From the NCBI RefSeq assembly GCF_018320785.1, contig NC_054878.1, forward strand, positions 43,623,023 to 43,687,022: 64,000 nucleotides of DNA. Direction: 5' to 3'. The notes beneath the pieces were generated by a model, which saw only the letters and a program-made list of their open reading frames with translations, was not told where the DNA came from and searched no databases. Made by a program: the position numbers and the translations under genes. This DNA comes from Cheilinus undulatus (lineage: Eukaryota > Chordata > Actinopteri > Labriformes > Labridae). Below are positions 43,051 to 54,809 of the stretch, piece by piece. The stretch's first letter is position 1; every line of letters begins with the position of its first letter.

Positions 43051-43341
43051 TCTTTCCGACACCAACTGACTCAAATCCAAGGAGCCCCAATGATCCCAGA
43101 TTAGAGTGTTCTCTGCTGAGATACAGAGGTTTGAGTTCCTGTCAACCAAACAGTCTCCGCTGGGTGAATGAGACAGGAGCTGTGATTACTGACGGTGTTA
43201 CAGAGAGTTCCAGAGATGCAGACTGTTTCTCTGACCTGAATGTGACGCATCAGATCGGCAAAAACAGGAAATTCACCTGCCAGTCTGTTAATGAGGAGAA
43301 CAATGTGGAGATACAGGCTGACTACACACCTTTCCAACCAG
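43051..43341 (+). CDS. Copy 3 C1 exon: Ig C-like domain
   Basis: 291 bases, phase 1-1. It differs from copy 2 mostly near the N-terminus (PTDSNPRSPNDPR against [13 protein letters not shown]) and near IGKNRKFTC. All four cysteines and the [13 protein letters not shown] block are kept. Confidence 0.85.
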
Positions 43342-44467
43342 GTAAGATCACATGATAAATCTAATAAAAACAAGCTGAAAGTTCCACTTTGACCCAAACA
43401 TGGCTGTCACACTTTTACACACTTTTACTTTGACTGGGTCTCAACTGTCTGTGCTATTTTCAGTCAAATCTAATCCTCAATAGAACGATTAAACTAATGA
43501 AACTCCCCACCACACTTTTACTGCTACCCTGTAATCCTTCTGCTTTCTCACTGAGAGAACGTCTGCTTTAGAGAAACTCCACGTCCTGTTTTCACTGCAA
43601 CCTGTAGTCTGCCTGTGTAACGAGCCGCCTCAACACAGACAGCAGAACCACATAGAGCATTAATCACCTAAACTGTCACTACAAGTCTGACATTTATCTA
43701 AATGTTGGTAATAAACTCACCTGTTGCTTCTAACCTTGTTTTTGTTCACTTACAGGCAGCCACATTGTTTGGTGAGCGAAACACTAATGCTAGAAAACAG
43801 AGTAACTGTGACTGTTGGGTGGTCTTCATGGTGGCTCCATCGTTAGGTGGTTGTGCAATTTCTCTTCACATATGAACACAGACATGCTTTTCTTGCTCAG
43901 TCTTGTTGTATCTAAGATATCTGCAGAGAAAAATTAATTTCTCACAGACAAATCTAGCTCCTACAGCCTTGAATTTCTCATGTACTAGTTCATATAGCAC
44001 CACGCGTCCTGCAGGAAAAACAAGAGACATTTTTCTGCTTCTTGGAAATGATTACATCTATTTTTTTTAGTTTTTACTCAGAAACTTCATCCTGTTAACA
44101 CTCCTGTCTCATCCATCAGCTGTGCATTTAAGATGATGGCTTGATTTGAGCTGCAGTGGCTCAGTTCAGACTCCAGAGAGATGCTCTCCTTATCTCTGAT
44201 GTTATGATAAAGAGTCAGCACAGAGTTTTGCAAGAGTTTCTGTAAGCTAAAAATAAAATAAGACAGTAAATGGGTGCTGGATTCTTAATAAAAGCAGAGA
44301 GAAAACCAAGTGGTCTGGACGGAAGCTCAATGATGTTTGGAACCAACGTGTTCTTCCTCAGACTGGTGAATGTTTCTGAGTCTCCATCTTAATAACCATG
44401 GGTAAGCTCGAGTCTGCAGTCTGTGGTGTACCAGCTGTGTTTCTCACTCCTCATCGTCTCTCTACAG

Positions 44468-47231
44468 GAACTCGGTGTAAGACGACCGCTAAAGCCGACA
44501 TTGTGCTGCTGGTGGACAATTCCTGGAATTTCTACCGTGAAAACTTTCGAACTATCCGCGGCTTCATCGCTGACATGGTTGGAATGTTTGACATCGGCCC
44601 TGACAGAGTTCAGATCGGTAAAACTTTCACCTTAGTCAGACCAAACTGGTCTCAACATTCCTGTTTTAGCCGTAGAACAGATGAGATCACATGATCTTCA
44701 CCTTCTTCATCCATAGTTTTGACTGTTTTATAACTGGTTTTGAAAACTGTGCTATGGCTGAAACAGGTTTTCTCTATGTTGGTGCAACAGTGTCTCTTTT
44801 TAGTTCCTGTGGTTTTCACCCCTCACTGTGTCTTTTCTGCAGGTCTGACTCGGTACAGTACTAGACCAAGGACCCAGTGGCACCTGAACACCCACAGAAC
44901 CAAGGAATCCCTGGTGAATGGTGTTAATAAGCTGCAGGAAAGAGGAGGAATAACCACCCAGACAGGTAAGAAGAGCACTGTGGGATCACATGATCAATCT
45001 AGTGTTGTCAGGATACCAGATTTTTAATTCTGATCTGATTTTAGTAAAAATCATTATCAGTTCATGTTTAAATACCACAGAAACAAATGTAGAAGTCAAA
45101 TCTTTCAGACAAACTCCTGTGCACAGTCTACAGTACACAAATTTGTATTTATGGGATTGCTGGTGTAACTGGGAAGTCCCACCACCAGATCCTTGCTGTC
45201 AAGCTCCCCTATCATGTCTGGGTCCAGCGGGGCGCCCTGGTTGCCCACGTTCAGGGAGGTGTGTATTTGTATCTGTGATTTTTAGACCCTCTCTACTTTC
45301 AAATCCAGAGACTTTTAAAAATCAGCACAGAGAAGTGGAGAACAGAGAGAAGAAGCTAACTGAAACTAACTTTTCTGTTGTGTCTGCTTCTTCCTCTTCT
45401 TTGTTGGTTGTTCATAGCAGTTGGGTTGTATTCAGTGTTGGGCGTAACGCGTTACTAAGAAACGCGTTACGGTAACTCTGTTACTTCTTATGGTAACTAG
45501 TAGTGTAACGCGTTTCTTTTCAAAATGAATAATGCCATTACCATTACTGGGAATTTATATCACATGTTACTCGTTACTTTTACAGCTGACAACTCTTTGA
45601 TGAAGGTTAGTAAACATCCGGTAGATGACGTGACAGAGCGGTAAGCACATCAGCATCCTGGGAGAGAGAACAGCCTCTGCAGAAACAAACAAACACAGGC
45701 ACTGAAGCGCGCACACACACGTCATGGCTGAGCACTCGAGCATGAGCTCTCTGTCTTGGAAACACCAGAATTACTTTTCCCTCCTTAGGATAAAGGACGA
45801 AAAAGAACAGGGAAGTAAAACCTTTCCACCTCCACGATCAGCAATTTTAACGTTACGAAGTATTGAGTTAAACATCACGCCTTAGCTAAACTAATTTCCA
45901 GAGAGCCGGAAGCTAAAGACACTGCTAACCCAGATACAGCTAACATTAGCTGAACCTCCCCAGCTAAACAACCCAAGACTGGATTTAATTTGCCGCCAGC
46001 AGCAGAGTGTGTCACTAAGGAAGCACTAAACAGACTGATAGAAAGGTATGCTGCTAAAGACACGCTTCTGATATAAGCTGTGTAGTCCGCTGTCTTCAGA
46101 AAAATGAGAGAAAAAGATAAAACGAGGAATAGGACCGCCATGTAAAAAGATATTCAGAGAGCAGCCAGGATTTAATCTTTACTCTGTCAGTAAAGTAGCC
46201 TAGATCTATTTGAGACTTCTTAAACAGTGTTAAAAATGCTTTAACACTGTCAAAAATTGAGAAACATTTCTACTGAGTTCTATTGTTTCACCACTTTCCA
46301 ACATAATGATAATGGCTACAATGTTATATAAAATTTGAGTTATTTCCTCTCACACTGTCATAACAACACAAATTAATGTGATGTGTACAATAATAAGGAT
46401 TCAAGTGAAAAAGTAACGCCTGAGGTACTTTTCAAAGTAACTAATTACTTTTACAAAGCAGTAACTCAGTTACTGTTTGCAAGCAGTAACTAGTAACTAA
46501 CTAGTTACTATTTTTCAGTAACTTGCCCAACACTGGTTGTATTTGTATAAAAAAAATAAATATAATAAAAGAGTTGACCGTCTAAGTAAACCTCTGACCT
46601 CCTCTCTTACAGGACGGGCTCTGACACACATCCTGGAAAATGACTTCCAACCCAACGTTGGGATGCGAGAGGACTCACACAAAATTGGCATCCTCATTAC
46701 AGGTGGAGAGTCTGATGACAACGTTACCATGCCGTCACAACACCTGAGGGATAATGGCATCGAGCTGTACGCCATCGGTGAGATTTTTTAATGAGTGTTT
46801 GTCATCATAGTTAAGAGAATTCACTTAAGGTACCAAACACACTGAGTTGAAAATCAGTCAATCAAACTTTATCATTTTTCAAACAAAACAATGTAGCACA
46901 AAGTGCTTTACAAACAGATAAATAAAAGGAAACCTGACCCTTACCAAACCATTAAGTTGTTTGGAGTGAAGTTCCTGGAACTAAAAGTTCCTGGGACTTT
47001 TGGTGAAAAAGTGTCTCAGGTGGCCGGTGGAGGTGGCAGCATGACTCACAGGCTGTTGGTCTTCACTTCACCATCATGAGTTCAAAGTTAAACTGACTTA
47101 CTTCAGCTCCACAGCCTCCACATGGTGAAACAGAAGTTTCTAGAACAGGGGTCGGGAACCCGCGTCTCCAAAGCCACATGTTGCTCTTTTGCCCCACCTA
47201 AGTGGTTCTCTGCAGCTGTACCAAATTTAAA

Positions 47232-47275
<44 letters not shown>

Positions 47276-49106
47276 TCAGACGATTTGTAATGCTATAGAG
47301 ATAGTTTTGTATTTTTTTTTCCAAAAAATGTGTAGATCGTTCATAAACTTCTAACTTTAATTTTACAAAAAGGCCTGTTCTATCAACTTAAATTTAACTT
47401 GTGCGTCATATCCTGCCTCTATGGCGCAGTGCATTCTAGTGATTTCCTGTCTCTGGACGCGGTCTTGTCACAAATGTTAGCAGTAGTTTCGCTCATCACA
47501 CAAGTTAAGTTTTGAATTTCTGAAATCTTGTTTAGCACAGCAAGAGGGAAGGTCAGTATGTGAAAATGACGATCAACTTTGATAAGTTTCATACTGAGCC
47601 AGTGCGCCCATTGGACCCTAAGAGGACTAAAGTAGTGTCAGCAGAGAATGTGAACGTTGATAACATTAATAATAGTGTGAAAAACTAAGACAAGTTCACA
47701 CTTAACAGCATCAGTCCGATAAAGAAAGAGGGAAAGGAGACCAAGGGATCAATAGAGGGCTGTTAGAGCAAAATAAACAGGTAAACTCACATTTTATTGT
47801 TATTCTCTCTGCTGCTGTGAAGTCAATATTATCATTCAAAAGACTGATACATTTGATGATTATTTAAATATTTTTGGTGTGTAATGAATGTAAGGTTCAG
47901 TGTAGCAGTGTGCATGTATGTTTTAAAAGATCAGATTGTTGATGTTTGTTTGATGTGGCGCTGTCCACGGTGCTGACATGTGTCACTCAGAGAGAGGGAG
48001 GAAGGCTGTAAACAGCTGATTCTACTCTCGTGGATATTTGGAGTGATTATCGTGATTGCTGCAGTTTGACCTTCTGACTGTCCTGTCGATGAAGTCTGTA
48101 ACCCAGTGGTCATGGATGCCTCTATGGCGCAGTGGGCCAAACGTGTCTTTCCTACTGCACACCTGTATGTAATGTAGACAGACAGACAGCAGCATAGAGA
48201 GAGGAGATGAGGTGGAGGTTTCATCTGTAGGTAAAAAGTAGGCTGCTACAATATCCTGCATTAACTCTGTCTGACAGCAGGTGTATGAAGGGTTTTGATG
48301 AATAAAGAAGTAATGATAACGATTATATCAGTACCATTAGGGATAAAAATAAATAATTACTAGCTGACAATAGCACTTATAGATAAAAATAAAATTGTGT
48401 ACACAGTTGTTACTATTATAATTCTAAATCCATAAAGGCATCAAAATGATAATTATAATCAAAATGCAAAGTAAGAATAAAATAACTTCTAGGTGGAAAG
48501 TACTCAGTGTGATAAAACATATCAGTGGATGGCCACATACCTTTGCTCAATCAGTTATGTCGATAGACAAAGACTTAGGCTAACTGACTGTGTCACCAGC
48601 ATTGGAAGGTTCAAATGTGTTTTGCGGCTCTTCAAAGATTTTCTGGAAGGAGGTTACGGCAAAAATGGCTCTTTCAACCACAAAGGTTCCTGACCCCTGG
48701 ACTAGAAGAACCACAGAGCTTCTCTGAAATTGCACAGTGTGGATTTTACTGAACACAAGAGAAATCTTCACAAAGGCATGTGTTGTGTATGTTCTATTGT
48801 AAGTAGATCTTTGGTTAATAATGAGATATTGGGAAGACTTCACTTTAAACAGTTTGTTCATTTGTATGTTAGAATTTGGTCATCAAAATTCTTCTGGTAG
48901 TCTTTAGGTAGATAGCATAATGTTTGTTGCTCAACTTACTAACCACAGTTTTCTCTCAGATGTGGGTAATGCTAATTGGAGACAATTGATATCCATCGCT
49001 TCTGTCCCACATGGCACTCACGTGTACCACGGCAATGGCTTTGGCGCTCTGGGTTTCATCATCACCAGGCTCACTGACAACCTGTGTGACAGCATCAAGA
49101 GTCCAG
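44468..49106 (+). CDS. Copy 3 VWA domain with lost metal-site residues
   Basis: Exons are 44468-44617, 44843-44965 (one codon longer than in copy 2), 46613-46777 and 48960-49106, all open and phase 1-1. The MIDAS DxSxS reads DNSWN, the Thr loop has an extra residue (GGITTQTG) and the third-loop Asp is Gly (LITGGE). The last exon also changes NDFDDL to GNGFGAL. Metal-dependent binding is unlikely. Two hAT elements lie in its introns. Confidence 0.85.
45433..46535. mobile_element. hAT-type transposon with perfect 8-bp target duplication
   Basis: It starts cagtgttgggcgtaacgcgt and ends acttgcccaacactg. Both sides carry gttgtatt (45425-45432 and 46536-46543), present once in copy 2. 1103 bases, and I see no transposase domain. 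It lies between VWA exons 2 and 3 of copy 3. Confidence 0.88.
47146..48699. mobile_element. hAT-type transposon with diverged target duplication
   Basis: Ends caggggtcgggaacc and ggttcctgacccctg are inverted repeats. The flanks ttctagaa and gactagaa share six of eight bases. The site is uninterrupted in copy 2 (near 34660). 1554 bases, with a run of 34 T at 47239-47272 and no clear transposase. Confidence 0.85.
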
Positions 49107-49343
49107 GTAAGGAGGGAGACTCAACATGACCCACTTATGAAAATCTACAACAAACTGGTAGACTTCAGTGATGCAGGAGTGTTTTTCCTGACAGTGGCTC
49201 TTTGACTCCTAAGAGTTAAAGCTCTTCAATGTTAGGATTAAATGTTTGTGATTTTGCTCTCTTGATTTATATTTCAGAATCATTTCTGACTCAAATGGAG
49301 CTCAGCCCCTGATGTTTTCAGCCTCTTCTTTCTTTTTTTCCAG

Positions 49344-49443
49344 TACGCAGCAGTCAAAAAGATCTCTATCACTTCTCCCTACCTGAACAAGACGTCACCC
49401 TGCCCCGTGGTACTCCGTCCCCCTCTGGACCTCTCCCATGCTC
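49344..49443 (+). pseudogene. Copy 3 truncated V2 exon
   Basis: It aligns with the first 100 bases of copy 2 V2. Then about 253 bases present in copy 2 (35404-35656) are missing, removing the rest of the exon and its donor. The first core Cys is also changed (LPCG to LPRG by ccctgt to ccccgt). Confidence 0.88.
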
Positions 49444-49791
49444 ACATTGCACAGCGCTCAACCTCAGAAACATCAGTTATCATCTGACAGACAAGGCTTT
49501 AGACTTCCAGTGTAGCCAGCAGATATCTGATATGTGGGCTTAATATTCCTCTTCTATCTAATGGTCACTTTCTAAATTAGCATTCATTACCAGATCTTAT
49601 TCCTACTTCAATCCTGGTTGTTATGTTAAAAAAGACAAAGATGAGACTTGTCAGGGTCATGTCAACTTAAATTCAGATGTCAGATATCTTTAAATTGAGA
49701 TTTTGATCTTTTCCTTCAGTCTCTCCAAAACCGACAGACTCTGATCCAACGAGCAACAATGAACTCCAGTTAGAGTGTTCTCTGTTCAGAT

Positions 49792-51552
49792 CATGGACGA
49801 AATTTTGATTTTAGAGGTGGGGGGACACAACTGGTTTGAGTACGGGGTATGGTCAATAGACCTCATTTACATAAAATTATACCTAATTTTTGATTAAAAA
49901 TAAGCTATAATAAGCTACCTCCTCCAGTCTCTCCTCCTCCATCTCCTCCAGTCCCTCCTCCTCTACCTCCTCCAGTCTCTCCTCCTCCATCTCCTCCAGC
50001 TTCTTCTCCTCTACCTCCTCCAGCCTCTCCTCCTCTACCTCCTCCAGTCTCTTCTCCTCTACCTCCTCCAGTCTCTCCTCCTCTACCTCCTCCATCTCCT
50101 CCAGCCTCTTCTCCTCTACCTCCTCCAGCCTCTCCTCTCCATCTCCTCCAGTCTTTCCTCCTCTACCTCCTCCAGTCTCTCCTCCTCCATCTCCTCCAGC
50201 CTCTCCTCCATCTCCTCCAGCCTCTCCTCTACCTCCTTCAGTCTCTCCTCCTCCATCTCCTCCAGTCCCTCCTCCTCTACCTCCTCCAGTCTCTCCTCCT
50301 CCATCTCCTCCAGCCTCTCCTCTACCTCCTCCAGCCTCTCCTCTCCATCTCCTCCAGTCTTTCCTCCTCTACCTCCTCTACCTCCTCCTGTATATCCTCC
50401 TCCATCTCCTCCTCTACCTCCTCCAGCCTCTCCTCCGGCCTCTCTTGCTCTACCTCCTCCTGTATCTTCTTCTGGATTTCTATAATCTGTCACCTGACAA
50501 AAATATATTGATGGATGACATATGAACAGTGGGACAATTTGGGATGCAACAATCATTGATTTTGATGGTATAGTCTGAAGAAAAAACTCTCGTTTCTAAA
50601 TTATTATGTCTAATTTATTCACAAACAATATGGATGTATAAAATCACATTTATAATCCAAGGTTTTATTTTATTTTTCCCACTGACTTTCATTGTTAGTG
50701 TTTTTAAACAGTGGCTGCCATAATAATAATTGTATTTGTCAGCTCTTTCAATAAAACTCAAAGACACTTTACAAGAATAAAACAATTACATCATATGAAC
50801 ATATAAATTGCAGTACATAGGTTTATCATAAAGTTAAATAATAGAATATTTCAAAAAAATACAAGTAATACTATTACTACCACTACTACTACTACTAATA
50901 ATAATAATAATAGGAGGGGAGAGAGTCTGAGTTTCTGATGGATGAGGGGAAGGAGTTTGTGGTGTAATGTGTTCCTCAGCGTAACTTACACTTTGACCTC
51001 TAAAGAAGTCTCTTATATCCAGTTTTCTTTTTTTCAACATCTTGCCACCTGGCTGCGCCTAATTACCAAACACACATACACACGCACGCACGCACACACA
51101 CAGACACACATTCAACGTTAATGTAAACGAAACCTCTGATATTAAAATCCGTCTAGCTGACGTGACCCAGGCAGAACAAATTCCCAACATGTTAACTTAC
51201 AGTTGCAGATGAACGTGGACTCATGGCCAACTAGCTAAACACCGGTGTGCTCCTGTGCTATAGTCCAGGCGCTGTTTACAACCAGATGGAGTGACAGCGG
51301 GGACGGCCAATCAAACGTTAGCAAGAAACGGCAGAGCCAATCGATGAGCTTGTGGGCCAGTGGGCGGTCTAAAGGGAAACAGGCTTCAGCTTGAGCAGCT
51401 GTTTTCCGCTTGGTCCTAGTGCTCAACCTGCTCCATTTAATACAGCATAACATTGTTTTTGGGTGGTAAAAACTGCAGGGGACCAAAACTGCCTTTTTAA
51501 AAAGTGCAGGGGACATGTCCCCCTTGTCCCCCCCCCCCAAATTACGTCCTAG
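49792..51552. mobile_element. hAT-type transposon inside the C2 exon, perfect 8-bp target duplication
   Basis: The flanks gttcagat at 49784-49791 and 51553-51560 match exactly, and the site is present once in copy 2. The ends catggacgaaattt and aaattacgtcctag (reverse complement ctaggacgtaattt) agree at 11 of 14 positions, followed inward by G-rich and C-rich runs. It carries a large pyrimidine minisatellite (49918-50470), an (act/ata)n tract at 50866-50911 and a (ca)n tract at about 51070-51112. No transposase seen. Confidence 0.88.
49918..50470. repeat. Pyrimidine minisatellite (cctcctccagtctctcctcct units)
   Basis: About 550 bases of near-pure C/T on the + strand, built from 15-30 base units such as tctcctcctccatctcctcc and agtctctcctcctctacc. 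Minus-strand open frames rich in Glu (LEEVEEERLEE) are by-products. It lies within the hAT element. Confidence 0.9.
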
Positions 51553-52002
51553 GTTCAGATTCAGAGATCTTCATCTTTGTCCACCATACCGTCTCCTCTG
51601 GGTGAATGAGACAGGAGCTGAGATTACTGACGGTGTTACAGAGACTTTCAGAGATGAAGGCTGTTTCTCTGACCTGACTGTGACTCGTCAGAGCGGACAC
51701 AACAAGACATTCACCTGCCAGGTTGTTAATGAGGAGAACAATGTGGAGATACAGGCCGACTACACACCTGTCTTCACAGTTAGGACCATTGTTTATGCTT
51801 CAACAAGATCTGTGGAACAAAACAGATGACAAGACAGATAGAAGTGTAGGGTAGAAGATGTTTTCTACAGAGCTGCCACTGTGGTGACCAGAATGCCAGG
51901 GTTAATATTTCGTCAGAGCCTTCTTAACTAACAGATATCCTTACATGTTCAGTTACAGTTATTCACTTATGAATGTTTCTTTTTCTCATAAAGCTTCAAC
52001 AG

Positions 52003-52437
52003 ACTGGTCTCCTCTGAGCTCCATCATGCTCGTTCTGCGTATTTCAGCTCTTGTTTTGATGATCGTGAGCACTGTTTTGGTCTTCACCCTCAGAGGTGAG
52101 GAAATAAACACCATCAATGTGGCAGAAATAGTTCAAACTAATCATATGTAAAACATTAATGCTGCTATTTACTTCCAGGTAACATCAAACCACGGCGTAA
52201 AGAAACCAGCGTGAGTTTAAACTAACTCCTACCATGTGTGACATTTCTTCTGACTGATGAAACCTCTGAGACGATGGACTCTGCAGAGTTTGCTCTGTTG
52301 ACTCTTGTTGTTTTGAATCTCATGTGTTGTGTTGTATTTCACAGATGCATGAGGATGTCATTGAAGCCGACGATGAAAATGATGAAGCATTTGGTGCTGC
52401 TTCCATCGAACTGCAACAACTTCCAGACCAAGATTAA
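52003..52437 (+). CDS. Copy 3 transmembrane and cytoplasmic exons
   Basis: 52003-52095 encodes the same membrane segment as copy 2, including the Arg. Tail exons 52179-52210 and 52345-52437 differ from copy 2 by one codon (ADD for ADN). The conservation may reflect the recent duplication rather than selection. Confidence 0.8.
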
Positions 52438-52849
52438 GTCAAGAGGAAGTCACAGCTTCCCTTCTGGCCCCCAGAAGATTATTGAATTCAGAAAATGTGA
52501 GGAAAATGTGTAATGGTATTTACAGTCATTTTCAACAATTCCTAAAGAAACCCTAAAATAAACTGAGATTAAGTCATTTTGTCCTGGATTTGTTTGATAT
52601 TCGAGCAGTTTCTCAAAAATCCACCTGTCAGCCATTACTAGTAAATAAGAAGCATGATAAACACACTCATCAGTCCATTCTTGATTAGAACTGTTGATTA
52701 CGGTGTCAACCTACCAATTTCCCTGCCTGGATATCAAAAACAAAAGAGCTGTTTACTGCCTGTGTTTTTCACCAATCAGGATTAGACATATTTAACTTTA
52801 ACCCCGTGATGAACAACATGACAGCTCTAGAAATATGTGGCTAAAATAT

Positions 52850-53712
52850 CTCAATCGCCCCCTTGTGGCTGGCTGTGGTATAGGTGGAAGGGACTGAATT
52901 TTCCGATGATGTCTCTTGTTCCATTTTTCATGAGCTCTTTGAAAGTCTGTACCGCTCTCTCACCTAGGCCGTTAGATGAAGGATGATCAGGAACCGCTGT
53001 GTCTGATTCCATGTGTTGTTATAAACGCTTTCATTTGTTCACTGACAAAACACTGGGCGTTGTCAGACACAATCGTCTCTGGTGTGCCATGTGTGCTGAA
53101 ACTGATTCTAAGGTGGTTTACAGTCATTTCTGATGTAGCAGAGCTCACTGGGTTTACCTACAGCCACTTTGAGTGTGCATCAACAGTTAACAAGAACATT
53201 TTACACATTAAAGATCCTCAATAATCAATGTGGAGTCTTCTCAGGCCACTCCAAAGTAGTGCACATAGTGGAGCCTCTCTGTGCTCCTGGCATGTGCTGC
53301 ATGACTTTACCTTGTTTTCCATGTGGCTGTACATTTGAGGCCATGCGGCTCATCCCAGGATGCGCTTAATGCAGCTGCTCCATCAAAGATACTCGTCCTT
53401 TCTCTGGTGGGACAATGCCGGCTCCCCACAGCACACATCCATCCTGAACACTCAGGTCATGCTGTCTCTGTAAGGCAGAAAGTCTGTCCAGGTTATTCTG
53501 CCAGCCTCTCAAGATAAACTCACGTACCCTCCAGAGTTTTGGATCTTTTATTGTTTGCAGCTGGTCTGATGTCATTAGTGGGCTTTGCTCCTGATCCAAC
53601 ATTAGCACCATTTCATCAGATGATGGACCATTAGGTGTCTCTGAAAGTGGGAGACGACTGGTAGAGTCAGCATTATATTTGTCTTTTCCTCCTCTGTACA
53701 TGATAACATGTT
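52850..53712 (-). mobile_element. Ty3/gypsy pol fragment in copy 3 flank
   Basis: It matches 37310-38180 with small differences (SRLPL for SHLPL, KYNADS for KDNADS). The insertion therefore predates the duplication. Confidence 0.75.
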
Positions 53713-53767
53713 GATCTGCTCAGCAGTACAGCCCACCTCACTGCTTTCATCTCATTGGTTCTTTGTT

Positions 53768-54490
53768 GATGATGTCATGCATAGAGAAACATCACCAAAA
53801 AGGCCATGCTTTTGAGCTGTTAACAACCAGGCCACGCATTCAAAGTGCACAAATATAACATTCTTATTTCTTTAGCTACATTTGCACCCTGAGAGCAGTG
53901 AAATGTTGAGGCACAAAGAAGTTTTACAACTCTCAGAGAAACAGCAGCAGGCAGGAATTAAAAATGCCTTCATAGTCTGGATGAGCAGCGTCACACAACA
54001 CTCCTGTATGGTCTGTTTCCACATTGGGATCCAGTTTAGTTCAGTCCAGTTTTGGCACACTAAGATGTGATCTTACCCTTTTTTTGCTCAGCTAATCTCA
54101 ATCCAGTTTTGCTCATCATAACAGGACGTCAGTGTCCTTTTAGAGCTCAGTAGAGCTGGATGTTTGGCTCTTTATTCAGTTTGTGGATTAAATAATGACA
54201 GGATGGAGGAAAGGAAACTGGCCCTCAAACAGGAGCTACCTACTCATTACTCAGTTGCTCACCCTGTAAGGTTTATTCAGTTGATAGTACATCACTGTTT
54301 AAATTAAATTTATGTTTGTGAAAAAATTAGTATTATATGCTAACGGGGCTCAGCTAGCCTCTTAGCTCAGGACAAGACTCCTCTGGACTCTTGTCTTCCT
54401 TCATCTGGATAGACGACATGAGAGGTTAGGAGGTCTGTAGGACTGAGTACTTTGGGATATCAATCACCTCCACACGTAACCAATAAAACT
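53768..54490. other. Segment in copy 3 flank missing from copy 2
   Basis: At the matching place in copy 2 (about 38238) the sequence runs straight from ttctttgtta to ttgatgccaag. Here about 720 bases lie between. It is either an insertion here or a deletion in copy 2. No gene is seen; a piece near 54015-54060 has ccagtttagttcagtccagt, resembling the insertion at 7734-8840. Confidence 0.5.
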
Positions 54491-54809
54491 GATGCCAAGG
54501 CCTATCAGGAGGCGTGCAAAAACACCTCCCAGCAAAGAACCTGTACATGAAGGGGGTTGAAGCATAGTTGAACACAGCCAAGAATAGTCGTGCAGACTCA
54601 CATTTTCAGGATTTTTGAAATGTTACTTTTCTTGGAGTGTAAATCTCACCAAATGATCATGTTTTCATTTTGCATTTGACCAATTCTATGCATATACTTT
54701 TATAAAATTGGGAAAAATATACCTCTCAGTGTCTCGTGACCCCCGAGTGTCCCGACCCCCAGCTTGAAAACCACTGCTTCAGACAGGACAGACAGTTTAG
54801 AGCTAGGCC

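Larger units (their letters stand above)
49720..51778 (+). pseudogene. Copy 3 C2 exon split by hAT element and lacking a donor
   Basis: The 5' part 49720-49791 and the 3' part 51561-51778 together equal copy 2 C2. The hAT element 49792-51552 and one target duplication lie between. At the exon end copy 2 has cacag|gtagg and copy 3 has cacag|ttagg, so the GT donor is lost too. Confidence 0.9.
40878..52437 (+). pseudogene. Copy 3: receptor gene with broken second Ig pair
   Basis: Intact parts: leader 40878-40923, V1 42493-42813, C1 43051-43341, VWA exons 44468-44617, 44843-44965, 46613-46777 and 48960-49106, transmembrane 52003-52095, tail 52179-52210 and 52345-52437. Broken parts: V2 keeps only its first 100 bases and no donor; C2 is split by a hAT element and its donor is changed from GT to TT. 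All remaining exons are phase 1-1, so joining the last VWA exon to the transmembrane exon keeps the frame and would give a shorter membrane protein (signal, V, C, VWA, membrane, tail). Whether that is made cannot be seen. The VWA metal site is lost, which argues for relaxed constraint. Confidence 0.75.

Noticed and set aside
49918-50470. CRISPR-like array
   Set aside because: Units vary in length and have no unique spacers; this is eukaryotic satellite DNA.
49883-50556. Minus-strand Glu-rich open frames (EEVEEERLEE repeats) as a coiled-coil gene
   Set aside because: They lie wholly in the pyrimidine minisatellite of a hAT element, and frame changes follow unit-length changes.
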